A stretch of 64,000 nucleotides of DNA, taken from Variovorax boronicumulans (GTDB taxonomy: Bacteria; Pseudomonadota; Gammaproteobacteria; Burkholderiales; Burkholderiaceae_C). Location of the stretch: contig NZ_VEDO01000019.1 in NCBI RefSeq assembly GCF_007677875.1, forward strand, positions 56,495 to 120,494, given 5' to 3'. A program made the position numbers and the translations under genes. Below the pieces are notes generated by a model. It searched no databases and had not been told where the DNA came from. It saw only the letters and a list, made by a program, of their open reading frames with translations. Shown piece after piece: positions 16,922-25,464 of the stretch. The first letter of the stretch is position 1, and every line of letters begins with the position of its first letter.

Positions 16922-18622
16922 ATGCCGCACAGCGTCTCCCTGATCAGCACGATCGCCGTCGGTCTGGGCCTGGCCTTGGTGTTCGGCTTTCTGGCGTCGC
17001 TGGTGCGGCTGCCGGCGCTGGTGGGCTACCTGCTGGCCGGCATCGTGATCGGCCCGTTCACGCCCGGCTTCGTGGCCGATGCCGAGATCGCGGCGCAGCT
17101 GGCCGAGATCGGCGTGATGCTGCTGATGTTCGGCGTGGGCCTGCACTTCTCGCTCGACGACCTGCTGGCCGTGCGCAAAATCGCGCTGCCCGGCGCCGTG
17201 GTGCAGATGGCCGTGGCCACGGCCCTGGGCATGGCCTTGGCCACGCTGTGGGGCTGGAACCTGGGCGGCGCGCTGGTGTTCGGCCTGTCGCTGTCGGTGG
17301 CCAGCACCGTGGTGCTGCTGCGCGCGCTGGAAAGCCGCGGCGTGCTCGATTCCTTCAACGGCCGCATCGCGGTGGGCTGGCTGGTCGTCGAAGACCTGGC
17401 CATGGTGCTCGTGCTCGTGCTGCTGCCGCCGCTGGGCGGCTGGCTGGCCGGTGGCCAGGTGGCCGATGCCAACGCGCTGTGGAAGACCCTGGGCCTCACG
17501 CTGTTGCAGGTCGGCGGCTTCGTCGCGCTGATGCTGATCGTGGGCCGCCGGCTGTTTCCCTGGCTGCTCTGGCAGGTGCAGCGCACCGGCTCGCGCGAGC
17601 TGTTCACGCTGTGCGTGGTGGCGGCCGCGGTCAGCATCGCGTTCGGCTCCACGGCGCTGTTCGGCGTGTCCTTCGCGCTGGGCGCCTTCTTCGCCGGCAT
17701 GGTCATGCGCGAGTCCGAGTTCAGCCACCGCGCGGCCGAAGAATCGCTGCCGCTGCGCGACGCCTTCGCAGTGCTGTTCTTCGTCTCGGTCGGCATGCTG
17801 TTCGACCCCATGGTGCTGGTGCAGCGGCCGCTGCAGGTGATCGCCGTGGTCGGCATCATCGTGGTCGGCAAGTCGATCGCCGCGGCGGCACTCGTGCTGG
17901 CCTTCCGCTACCCGCTCAACACCGCGCTGACGGTGTCGGCCAGCCTGGCGCAGATCGGCGAGTTCTCGTTCATCCTGGTGGGCCTGGGCGCCTCGCTGGG
18001 CCTGCTGCCGCCCGAGGGCCAGAGCCTGGTGCTGGCCGGCGCGCTGATCTCGATCGCGCTGAACCCCGCGGCCTTCTACTTCTCCGAGCCCATGCAGCGC
18101 TGGATCCTCGCGCGCTCGGCCGTCGCGCGGCGCATGGAGGCGCGCGACGACCCCATGGCCGAACTGCCCACGCACACCGAACAGAAGTACCTGGCCCAGC
18201 AAGTGGTGCTGGTGGGTTATGGCCGCGTGGGCCGGCGCATCGCGGCCACCATGCAGGCCCACCACATCCCCTTCGTCGTGGCCGAGCAGAACCGCGAGAC
18301 GGTGGAGCGGCTGCGTGGCGAGGGCATGGCAGCGGTGTTCGGCGATGCGTCGGAGCCGGCCACGCTGATCCAGGCCCACATCGCGCGCGCGCGCATGCTG
18401 GTCATCGCCACGCCCGACTCGCTCAACGTGCGGCAGATGATCGCGGTGGCGCGTGCGCTGAACCCGCAGATCGAGGTGGCCGTGCGCACGCACAGCGAGA
18501 CCGAGGCGCGCCTGCTCAACGAAGAGCAGGCCGGCCGCGTGTTCCTGGGCGAACAGGAGCTGGCCCATTCCATGGCGCGCCACGTCGTGGAGCGCACCAC
18601 GGTGGGCGCCGCGGCGCATTGA
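16922..18622 (+). CDS. ybaL: Cation:proton antiporter of the YbaL/KefB type (CPA2) with RCK domain
   Basis: This 566-residue inner-membrane protein has about 12 hydrophobic spans (residues 1-390), including the CPA2 signatures LPALVGYLLAGIVIGPFTPGF and GALFAGMV-like ALGAFFAGMVMRESE. A cytoplasmic Rossmann RCK_N domain follows at about 420-540 (VVLVGYGRVGRRIAA). It probably exchanges K+ or Na+ for H+ under control of a nucleotide bound by the RCK domain. The length matches YbaL. It is a lone gene ending tail to tail with the cytochrome operon without a spacer. The transported ion is inferred. Confidence 0.88.
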   Translation: MPHSVSLISTIAVGLGLALVFGFLASLVRLPALVGYLLAGIVIGPFTPGFVADAEIAAQLAEIGVMLLMFGVGLHFSLDDLLAVRKIALPGAVVQMAVATALGMALATLWGWNLGGALVFGLSLSVASTVVLLRALESRGVLDSFNGRIAVGWLVVEDLAMVLVLVLLPPLGGWLAGGQVADANALWKTLGLTLLQVGGFVALMLIVGRRLFPWLLWQVQRTGSRELFTLCVVAAAVSIAFGSTALFGVSFALGAFFAGMVMRESEFSHRAAEESLPLRDAFAVLFFVSVGMLFDPMVLVQRPLQVIAVVGIIVVGKSIAAAALVLAFRYPLNTALTVSASLAQIGEFSFILVGLGASLGLLPPEGQSLVLAGALISIALNPAAFYFSEPMQRWILARSAVARRMEARDDPMAELPTHTEQKYLAQQVVLVGYGRVGRRIAATMQAHHIPFVVAEQNRETVERLRGEGMAAVFGDASEPATLIQAHIARARMLVIATPDSLNVRQMIAVARALNPQIEVAVRTHSETEARLLNEEQAGRVFLGEQELAHSMARHVVERTTVGAAAH

Positions 18623-19906
18623 TCAGCGCTGCGTGCTGGCGCGCAGCCGGCTCACGTCGAACTCGCTGACGCTGGCCGCCTGGTTGCCCCAGGCGCCGCG
18701 CACATAGGTCAGCACCGCTGCGATCTCGCGGTCGTTCAAGGTCAGCACGAAGGGCGGCATGCCGTAGGGCCGGGGATTGCCGGCCGTGGCTGGCGTGAAG
18801 CCGCCGTTCAACACCACCTGCACGAGGTTGGCCGTGGACGCCATGGTCACGGCGCGGTTGCCCGCCAAGGGCGGGTAGGCCAGGCCCGCACCTTCGCCGC
18901 GTTCGCCATGGCATTGGGCGCAGTGCTGCTCGTAGCGCTGGCGGCCCAGCGTGGCCGTCTCGGCGCTCGGCGCCACGCGCGCGGGCGCAGGTGGCGCCGG
19001 CTGCTGCGGCAGCGCCTGCAGGTAGACCGCCATGGCACGCAGGTCCTCGGTCGTCATGTGTTGGGTGCTGCGCAGCACCACCTCGGCCATGGGGCCTGCG
19101 GCCCAGCCGCGCGGCGCGACGCCGTTGCGCAGCAGCGCGACGACCTCGTCCACAGGCCAGCCGGCCACGCTGGCCTCGCTCTCGGCGGTCAGCGCGGGCG
19201 CGTACCAGTTCTGCATCGGAATCAGACCGCCCGACAGCGGCAGCCGCTCGCTGCTCGCGCCCCAGGCATTGCGCGTGGTGTGGCAGGCCGCGCAATGGCC
19301 CAGGCCGCGCACGAGGTAGGCGCCGCGGTTCCATTCGGCCGTCTGTGCCTCATCGGGCCGGTACTCGCCAGGCCGGAAGTACAGCGCACGCCAGACCGCC
19401 AGCGCAGCCTGCTGGTTGTAGGGGAAGCGCAGTTCGTGCGCGCGGTTGGCCTGGGCCACGGGCGGCTGGCTGCGCAGGTAGGCGAACAGCGCGTCCGAGT
19501 CCGCGCGCGTGACCTCCGTGAAGCTCGTGTACGGGAAGGCCGGTACCAGCAGGCGGCCGTCGCGCGAGCGGCCATGGTGCATGGCGCGCCAGAACGCGGC
19601 GGCGCTCCATCGGCCCAGGCCGTGCTCGGGGTCGGGCGTGAGGTTGCTGCCGTAGACCGTGCCGAAGGGCGTGGGAATGGGCGTGCCGCCCGCGAAGGAT
19701 TGGCCGCCGCGGGCCGTGTGGCAGGCCGCGCAGTTGCCGGCCTTGGCGAGGTAGGCGCCGCGCGCGATCAGCTCCGGCGTGGCCGGCACGGCGGGCTCGG
19801 TGACGGAGAGGTCGGGCTCGCCGCGCACGTTGAGCCACCAGACCAGCGCGCTGGCGGCGGCCAGCAGCAGCACGAGAGCAGCGAGGAACTGCGACAGCCG
19901 TTTCAT
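18623..19906 (-). CDS. Triheme cytochrome c (alcohol-dehydrogenase subunit II type)
   Basis: This 427-residue protein has an N-terminal membrane anchor or signal segment (LAALVLLLAAASALVWWL) and three heme c sites: CAACH, CAACH and CAQCH. The order and spacing resemble the cytochrome subunits of periplasmic PQQ alcohol dehydrogenase and gluconate 2-dehydrogenase (FGTVYGSNLTPDPEHGLGRW is typical). Such subunits pass electrons from a periplasmic dehydrogenase to ubiquinone. Its ATG overlaps the stop of the upstream diheme cytochrome gene, so the two are co-transcribed. No dehydrogenase gene is adjacent. Which donor it serves is unknown. Confidence 0.88.
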   Translation of the reverse strand: MKRLSQFLAALVLLLAAASALVWWLNVRGEPDLSVTEPAVPATPELIARGAYLAKAGNCAACHTARGGQSFAGGTPIPTPFGTVYGSNLTPDPEHGLGRWSAAAFWRAMHHGRSRDGRLLVPAFPYTSFTEVTRADSDALFAYLRSQPPVAQANRAHELRFPYNQQAALAVWRALYFRPGEYRPDEAQTAEWNRGAYLVRGLGHCAACHTTRNAWGASSERLPLSGGLIPMQNWYAPALTAESEASVAGWPVDEVVALLRNGVAPRGWAAGPMAEVVLRSTQHMTTEDLRAMAVYLQALPQQPAPPAPARVAPSAETATLGRQRYEQHCAQCHGERGEGAGLAYPPLAGNRAVTMASTANLVQVVLNGGFTPATAGNPRPYGMPPFVLTLNDREIAAVLTYVRGAWGNQAASVSEFDVSRLRASTQR

Positions 19907-20661
19907 CGCCCACCCCCGAGCTCGGGTGCGCTGCCGCAGGCCAGGCTGTTGCCCGCAGGGGCCATTGCCGCGGCCTTGGTGTCGGCCGGCAGGGGCTGGG
20001 CCGCGAGCCAGCCCGAGACCGCCGCCACGTCCGTATCGGGCAAGCGCTGCGCCACATGCGCCATGCAGTCGGGCGCCAATGCGCGGCGCTGGCCCGTCTT
20101 CCAGGCGCCGAGCTGGCCGTTCAGGTAGTCGCGTGGCAGGCCGAGCAGGCCCGGCACGTTGGGCGCCACGCCGGTCATGGCCGCACCGTGGCACTGCACG
20201 CAGGCCGGCAGGCCACGCGCCGGATCGCCGTGCTGCACGAGCTGGCGGCCCCGTTCGAGCAGCGCGGCCGGCGCCGCTGCCGGTGCGGGCGCGGGGTAGG
20301 GCACATCCAGAGCCGCGAAGTAGTCTGCGATCTCGCGCAGGTAGTCGTCGCTGAGACGGTCCACCATCTGCGTCATGAGGCCGTAATGGCGCCGGCCGTC
20401 GCGGAAGTTCAGCAGCTGGTGGTAGAGGTAGCCGGCCGGTTTGCCGGCGATGCGTGGGTAATAGCCGTCGGGGCCGGCCCGGCCCGCGGGACCGTGGCAG
20501 ACCGCGCAGGCCACCATGCGCTGGGCCATGGTGTCCTGCACCGTGGGCGGCGCGGCATGCGCTGCGCCGGTCAGCAGTGCCAGGGAAAGGAGCAGGGCTG
20601 GGCGCCGAAGGCGCGTGGCGGGGCGGGTGTTCACGGCGTTCGATGATGCCGCAAGCCGCAT
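19903..20661 (-). CDS. Diheme cytochrome c, c4-like, with signal peptide
   Basis: This secreted diheme cytochrome has a signal peptide (LRRPALLLSLALLTGAAHA) and two heme c sites, CAVCHG and CVQCHG, in the two-domain arrangement of cytochrome c4. The motifs YYPRIAGKPAGYLYHQLLNFRDGRR and PNVPGLLGLPRDYLNGQLGAWKTGQR are family-like. The start is uncertain: ATG at 20661 (252 residues) is listed, but a GTG at 20634 would give a shorter, more normal signal peptide, and neither has a clear ribosome site. Its end overlaps the triheme cytochrome start by four bases. Confidence 0.87.
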   Translation of the reverse strand: MRLAASSNAVNTRPATRLRRPALLLSLALLTGAAHAAPPTVQDTMAQRMVACAVCHGPAGRAGPDGYYPRIAGKPAGYLYHQLLNFRDGRRHYGLMTQMVDRLSDDYLREIADYFAALDVPYPAPAPAAAPAALLERGRQLVQHGDPARGLPACVQCHGAAMTGVAPNVPGLLGLPRDYLNGQLGAWKTGQRRALAPDCMAHVAQRLPDTDVAAVSGWLAAQPLPADTKAAAMAPAGNSLACGSAPELGGGR

Positions 20662-20797
20662 GCCCCGGACAGCATCAGTTCCCCGGGGCCGGACCGGATC
20701 AGATGTCCCCCGGGTGACGCCGTCGTCCGTTCCGACGATTCCCCGTGCGGCTGCGCGCGCGCACAGTGCAGGCCTTGCCATCGAAGGGAGACGAGCC

Positions 20798-21982
20798 GTG
20801 TCTGGGGCACTGAACGACGAAGAACTGCGCTTTCGCGACGAGGTGCGCGATTTCCTCGCGCGCGCGCTGACACCCGAGCTGCGCCAGGCCGGCCGGCGCT
20901 GCAGCGGCATCTTCACCGAGTACCACGACGGCAACCGATGGCACCGCATCCTCGCGCAGCGCGGCTGGAGCGTTCCGCACTGGCCGGTCGAGCATGGCGG
21001 CACCGGCTGGACGCCCGTGCAGCACCACATCTTCGCGAGCGAGCTGGCCGCAGCCGATGCGCCGCCGCGCGCACCCATGGGGCCAGGCATGGTGGCACCG
21101 GTCATCATCGCCTTCGGCACGCCCGAACAGCAGCAGCGCTGGCTGCCCGGCATCCGCAGCGGCGACGACTACTGGTGCCAGGGCTATTCGGAGCCCGGCG
21201 CGGGCTCCGACCTGGCCTCGCTGCAGTGCCGCGCCGTGCGCGAGGGCGACAACTACGTGATCAACGGCACCAAGATCTGGACGACCCACGCGCAGTACGC
21301 CAACCGCATGTTCTGCCTGGTGCGCACGGCCACCGGCGGCAAGCCGCAGGCCGGCATCAGCTTCCTGTGCTTCGACATGGACACGCCCGGCATCAAGGTG
21401 CGGCCCATCATCAGCATCTCGGGCGACCACGAGCTCAACCAGGTGTTCTTCGACAACGTGCGCGTGCCCGTGTCCGGCCGCATCGGCGAGGAAAACCAGG
21501 GCTGGACCATTGCCAAGTACCTGCTGCAGCACGAGCGCGGCGGCAGCTATGCGCCGCAGCTGCGCGCGCGGCTGCGGCGCCAGCGGCGCGCGTTCGTGCA
21601 GGCGAACCTGCAAGGTGCAGAGGCCGGCGACCTCGCACTGAAACTCGCCGAACTGGAGTGCGCGGTCGATGCGATGGACGCCATGGACATGGCGGCCCTG
21701 CGCGCGCAGATGCGCGGCGAGCCGCGTGGCATCCGGCCGTCCATGGGCAAGACCCTGGGCACGGAGTTGCGCCAGCGCCTGGACGAAGTGGCCGTGGAGA
21801 TCGCCGCCCAGTACGCGGCCGTGGGCCTGCCACTGGACGACCGCCTGGACGGCCCGCTGCCGCTGCCCGAAGACGCCGTCTACGCCATGTCGGCCTACCT
21901 CAACGACCGTGCCGCGAGCATTTACGCCGGGACCAACGAAGTCCAGCGCAACCTGATCGCGGCGCACCTGCTTTCCAACTGA
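20798..21982 (+). CDS. Acyl-CoA dehydrogenase (first of pair)
   Basis: This 394-residue flavoprotein of the acyl-CoA dehydrogenase family has the FAD/substrate segments YWCQGYSEPGAGSDLASL and INGTKIWTTHAQYA and the C-terminal ASIYAGTNEVQRNLIA, where the family places FAD contacts. It probably introduces a trans-2 double bond into an acyl-CoA and passes electrons to ETF. The start is GTG at 20798, with AAGGGAG seven bases before it (20784-20790). It is followed two bases later by a second, shorter dehydrogenase-like protein. Such FadE-type pairs often act as heteromers on unusual or sterol-like substrates. The substrate is unknown. Confidence 0.87.
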   Translation: MSGALNDEELRFRDEVRDFLARALTPELRQAGRRCSGIFTEYHDGNRWHRILAQRGWSVPHWPVEHGGTGWTPVQHHIFASELAAADAPPRAPMGPGMVAPVIIAFGTPEQQQRWLPGIRSGDDYWCQGYSEPGAGSDLASLQCRAVREGDNYVINGTKIWTTHAQYANRMFCLVRTATGGKPQAGISFLCFDMDTPGIKVRPIISISGDHELNQVFFDNVRVPVSGRIGEENQGWTIAKYLLQHERGGSYAPQLRARLRRQRRAFVQANLQGAEAGDLALKLAELECAVDAMDAMDMAALRAQMRGEPRGIRPSMGKTLGTELRQRLDEVAVEIAAQYAAVGLPLDDRLDGPLPLPEDAVYAMSAYLNDRAASIYAGTNEVQRNLIAAHLLSN

Positions 21983-21983
21983 T

Positions 21984-23129
21984 ATGGCAAACGAAGACAC
22001 CCTGGCCATGCTGCAGGACAGCCTGGCCCGCTACCTGGAAGACCGCCACGGCTTCGACGCGCGCCTGGCCGCGCTGCGCGAAGCCGACACCGCGCCGCCG
22101 CCGTTCTGGAATGGCCTCGCGCGCGAGCTCGATCTGCTGCGCGCTGCGCTGCCCGAGGCCCAGGGCGGGCTCGGCCTGGGCCTGGCGGCACACCTGGCCG
22201 TCATGGAGACGCTCGGCGCCTCGCTCGCGGCCCAGCCCTACCTGGCCACCATGGTGCTGGGCGCCAGCCTGCTGCAGCGCCACCCCGGTGCCGCGGCCGA
22301 TGCGCTGCTGGAACAGGTGGTCGAAGGCCGCGCCGTGTTGGCCTTCGCGCACGGCGAGCCCGAGGGCCGCCACAGCCGCAGCTGGGTGCAGACGCGACTG
22401 ACGCGCGCCGGCGAGGGCTGGCGCCTGGACGGCCGCAAGGCCGTCGTCCACGCCGCGCCCTGGGCCAGCCACTTCATCGTGAGCGCACGCAGCGCGGGCG
22501 CGGCGGATGCGGCGCAGGGCCAGTCGCTGCTGCTGATGCCGCGCGACACGCCGGGCCTGTCGCTGCGCGCCTATCCGCTGCGCGACGGTGACCGTGCGGC
22601 CGAACTGGCCTTCGACAACGTGCAACTGCCGGCCACGGCGCTGCTCGGCGAGGCGGGCGCCGCGCTGCCGCAAATCGAGCACGCACTCGACGAGGCCACC
22701 CTGGCCGTCTGTGCCGAATCGCTGGGCGTGCTGCGCCGGCTGCTGCGCGACACGCTGGACTACGTGCGCCAGCGCAAGCAGTTCGGTGTGGCCTTGTCGA
22801 GCTTCCAGGTCGTGCAGCACCGGCTGGCCGACATGCACATGGCGCTGGAGCAGGCCGTGGCGCTGACGGGCCAGGTTGGAGAGCTTCTGGCGGCCGGCGG
22901 CGTCACGCCCGCCGAACGCGCGCGCGCGGTGTCCTCGGCCAAGGTGGCGGCCGGCAAGGCCTGCAAGGCGGTGGGCCAGGGCGCAGTGCAGCTGCACGGC
23001 GGCATGGGCATGACGGAAGAGCTGGCCGTGGGCCACTACATGCGGCGGGCCACGCTGATCGAAGGCCTGTTCGGCCCGGTGTCCTGGCACCTGCGCCGGG
23101 TCGCTGATCTGGCCGAGGCCGCCGCATGA
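21984..23129 (+). CDS. Acyl-CoA dehydrogenase (second of pair)
   Basis: This 381-residue acyl-CoA dehydrogenase-like protein is more diverged than its neighbour. The C-terminal helical domain with RQFG-like RKQFGVALSSFQVVQHRLADM and LHGGMGMTEELAVGHYMRR is clear. The middle FAD-binding segment (GWRLDGRKAVVHAAPWASHFIVSAR) is degenerate. It starts one base after the upstream stop and overlaps the thiolase-like gene by four bases (ATGA), so all three are one operon. The pair probably forms a heteromeric dehydrogenase, an inference from adjacency and divergence. Confidence 0.85.
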   Translation: MANEDTLAMLQDSLARYLEDRHGFDARLAALREADTAPPPFWNGLARELDLLRAALPEAQGGLGLGLAAHLAVMETLGASLAAQPYLATMVLGASLLQRHPGAAADALLEQVVEGRAVLAFAHGEPEGRHSRSWVQTRLTRAGEGWRLDGRKAVVHAAPWASHFIVSARSAGAADAAQGQSLLLMPRDTPGLSLRAYPLRDGDRAAELAFDNVQLPATALLGEAGAALPQIEHALDEATLAVCAESLGVLRRLLRDTLDYVRQRKQFGVALSSFQVVQHRLADMHMALEQAVALTGQVGELLAAGGVTPAERARAVSSAKVAAGKACKAVGQGAVQLHGGMGMTEELAVGHYMRRATLIEGLFGPVSWHLRRVADLAEAAA

Positions 23130-24634
23130 CGGCGCTGCCACCCGACAACACGCCCGTCCTGGTCGGCATCGGCGAGGCCGTGCACCGCAGCAAGGAGCCG
23201 CCCGGCCTGGAGCCGCTGGCGCTCATGGAGCAGGCGCTGCGCGCGGCCGAGCAGGACGCCGGTGCGCCGCTGCTGGCCGGCCTGGACGCGCTCGACGTGG
23301 TCTGCGAGTACTCCTGGCCCTACAGCGACGCACCCGGCCTGCTGGCGGCGCGGCTGGGCTGCCGCCCGGCGCACCGCGTCTACGGCGAGACCGGCGGTGA
23401 ATCGCCGGTGCGCTTCATCCACGAGGCTGCCTTGCGCATCGCGCGTGGCGAAAGCCAGGTGGCGGCCATCGTCGGCGCCGAGGCGCGCTACACGGTGGAC
23501 GCCGCGGCCAAGGCTGGCGTGGCGCTGCCCTGGACGCCGCGCGACGACAGCGCCCAGCTCGTGCGCGGCACCGTGCTGTGCCATCCCGTCGCAGTGCAGC
23601 TGGGCGCCTTCATGCCCACCACCATCTACCCGTTCTACGAGAACGCCACGCTCGCGCACTGGGGCCTTACGCCGCACCAGGCGCACGAGGAATCGGCGCG
23701 GCTGTGGGCGCGCTACTCCGAGGTCGCGGCCGACAACCCGCACGCCTGGCTGCGGCGGCGCTTCACGCCGGCGGAGGTGGCCGAGCCCAGCCCCGCCAAC
23801 CGGCTGATCGCCTGGCCCTACACCAAGCACATGGTGGCCAACCCGCTAGTCAACATGGGCGCGGGCGTGCTGCTGACCAGCGTGGGACGGGCGCGCACGC
23901 TGGGCATTGCGCCGTCACGTTGGGTTCACATCTGGGGCGGCGCTGCTGCGCGCGAGCCCCGCGACTACCTGCAGCGTGACCACTACGTGGGCTCGCACGC
24001 GCAGGACCTGGTCATGGAGACCGTGCTGACGCAGGCCGGCGGCGATGCCGCGGCCTTCGACATGCTCGAGCTGTACAGCTGCTTTCCGGTCGTGCCCAAG
24101 ATGGCGCGCCGCACGCTGGGCCTCGCGGCCGATGCGCGCATGACCTCCACCGGTGGCCTGAGCTTCTTCGGCGCGCCGCTCAACAACTACATGACACACG
24201 CGGCCTGCGGCCTGGTGCGGGCATTGCGTGCGGCGCCCGGCAAGGCAGCGCTGCTGTACGGCCAGGGCGAGTACGTGACCAAGCACCATGCGCTGGTGCT
24301 GGGCGCCGACCCCGCGCCGCAGGGCCGGCTCGCCGAGGACTACAGCGTGCAAACCGCTGCCGACGCGCGCCGCGGCACGGTGCCGCCGCTGGTGCTGGAC
24401 CATGCCGGCGCGGCGCAGCTGGAAACCTTCACCGTGGTCTACGGCCGCGACGGCGCGCCCACGCACGGCGTGGTGATCGCGCGCACGCCGGCCGGCGCGC
24501 GCCTGATGGCGCGCGTGCCGGGCCACGATGTCGCGGCGCTCGCGCTGCTGACCGATGCGGACCGCAGTCCCATCGGCCGCACCGGCCGCACCGCGGTCGG
24601 TGAGGATGGCCTGCTCGTCTGGGCGTTCGCGTGA
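23126..24634 (+). CDS. Thiolase-like protein (long acetyl-CoA acetyltransferase family)
   Basis: This 502-residue protein has the thiolase fold, but the usual nucleophile context (CGSG) is replaced by GETGGESPVRFI and the usual GHP histidine motif by STGGLSFFGAPLNNYMTH. These replacements recur in a long (about 500 residue) thiolase-like family seen in actinobacteria and proteobacteria. A C-terminal OB-like region (about 400-500) follows. It could be a non-decarboxylating condensing or cleaving enzyme, or a thiolase-derived lyase. It closes an operon with two acyl-CoA dehydrogenases and overlaps the second by four bases. The true reaction is unknown. Confidence 0.78.
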   Translation: MTALPPDNTPVLVGIGEAVHRSKEPPGLEPLALMEQALRAAEQDAGAPLLAGLDALDVVCEYSWPYSDAPGLLAARLGCRPAHRVYGETGGESPVRFIHEAALRIARGESQVAAIVGAEARYTVDAAAKAGVALPWTPRDDSAQLVRGTVLCHPVAVQLGAFMPTTIYPFYENATLAHWGLTPHQAHEESARLWARYSEVAADNPHAWLRRRFTPAEVAEPSPANRLIAWPYTKHMVANPLVNMGAGVLLTSVGRARTLGIAPSRWVHIWGGAAAREPRDYLQRDHYVGSHAQDLVMETVLTQAGGDAAAFDMLELYSCFPVVPKMARRTLGLAADARMTSTGGLSFFGAPLNNYMTHAACGLVRALRAAPGKAALLYGQGEYVTKHHALVLGADPAPQGRLAEDYSVQTAADARRGTVPPLVLDHAGAAQLETFTVVYGRDGAPTHGVVIARTPAGARLMARVPGHDVAALALLTDADRSPIGRTGRTAVGEDGLLVWAFA

Positions 24635-24668
24635 CTGCGCTGCATGGGCGCCGCCGGCGCCTGCCGGC

Positions 24669-25307
24669 TCACCACTTGGGGATGCGCAAGGTCTTGCTGA
24701 CCATCAGCGTGCCCGAGAGCGCGAACAGCAAGGCCATGGGATGCAGTTGCCAAGGCCCCAGCAGCCAGGCGCCGCCGTAAAGTGCATCTCCGATGCGGCC
24801 CTGCCAGGCCGCGAAGGCCAGCACGCCCGTCAGCACCACGCTGGTGGGGATGGGCGTTCCTTCGAAATACTTGACCTTGCCACCTTCGTTGCCATCGGCC
24901 AATGCCTCGGCGGTCACGTTGAAGCGGGCCAGGCGGCTCACGCCGCAGCAGACGAAGTAGACGAGCAGGGCGATGTCCCAGCCACCCGACAGGCCGGCCG
25001 CGAAGCCCAGCGTCGCCGGCCCCACGCCGAACGAGATCACGTCGGCCAGCGAGTCGAGCTCGCGGCCCAGGGCCGAGTGCTGCTGGCGCCAGCGCGCGAT
25101 GCGGCCGTCCAGCACGTCGAACACGAAGGCGATCGGCGTCATGAGCGCAGCCAGCAGGAAGTGCGTGGTGTCCCGCGTCACGAGAAACTGCATGGCCAGG
25201 AACACCGAAGCCATGCCAAAGGCTGCGTTGCCCAGCGTGAAGAAGTCGGCGAGGTGAAAGCCGCGCAGCATCGAGAAATGGCGAGTGGGTTGGGGCAGGG
25301 CGCTCAT
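24669..25307 (-). CDS. pssA: CDP-diacylglycerol-serine O-phosphatidyltransferase
   Basis: This 212-residue integral membrane enzyme transfers phosphatidyl from CDP-diacylglycerol to serine, leading to phosphatidylethanolamine. The CDP-alcohol phosphotransferase signature is complete: D-G-x2-A-R-x8-G-x3-D-x3-D in DGRIARW through LDSLAD (about residues 63-85). Several hydrophobic spans follow, as expected for the membrane type (subclass II). The start at 25307 gives MSALPQPTRHFSM; the frame is open further upstream, but AGGAG lies near this ATG. It is convergent with the thiolase-like gene and divergent from ligD. Confidence 0.92.
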   Translation of the reverse strand: MSALPQPTRHFSMLRGFHLADFFTLGNAAFGMASVFLAMQFLVTRDTTHFLLAALMTPIAFVFDVLDGRIARWRQQHSALGRELDSLADVISFGVGPATLGFAAGLSGGWDIALLVYFVCCGVSRLARFNVTAEALADGNEGGKVKYFEGTPIPTSVVLTGVLAFAAWQGRIGDALYGGAWLLGPWQLHPMALLFALSGTLMVSKTLRIPKW

Positions 25308-25464
25308 GTGAGGATTCTCCTGGAGCGTTGAGCATGCTGGCCGTCGCGCCGGTGGGCTGTGGGCCAAGCAAGGCATCGTCTGTAGGCCAAGGGCGGCGAC
25401 TGACAACGCATGGCGCTGCGCGACGACAGCTGTGCGCCGTGCGCGGCGGCAAGCTTTGGACACC

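Noticed and set aside
16871..18619. A 582-codon minus-strand frame rich in His, Gln and Arg
   Set aside because: It is the shadow of the antiporter gene. His/Gln/Arg richness arises from the reverse complement of hydrophobic codons.
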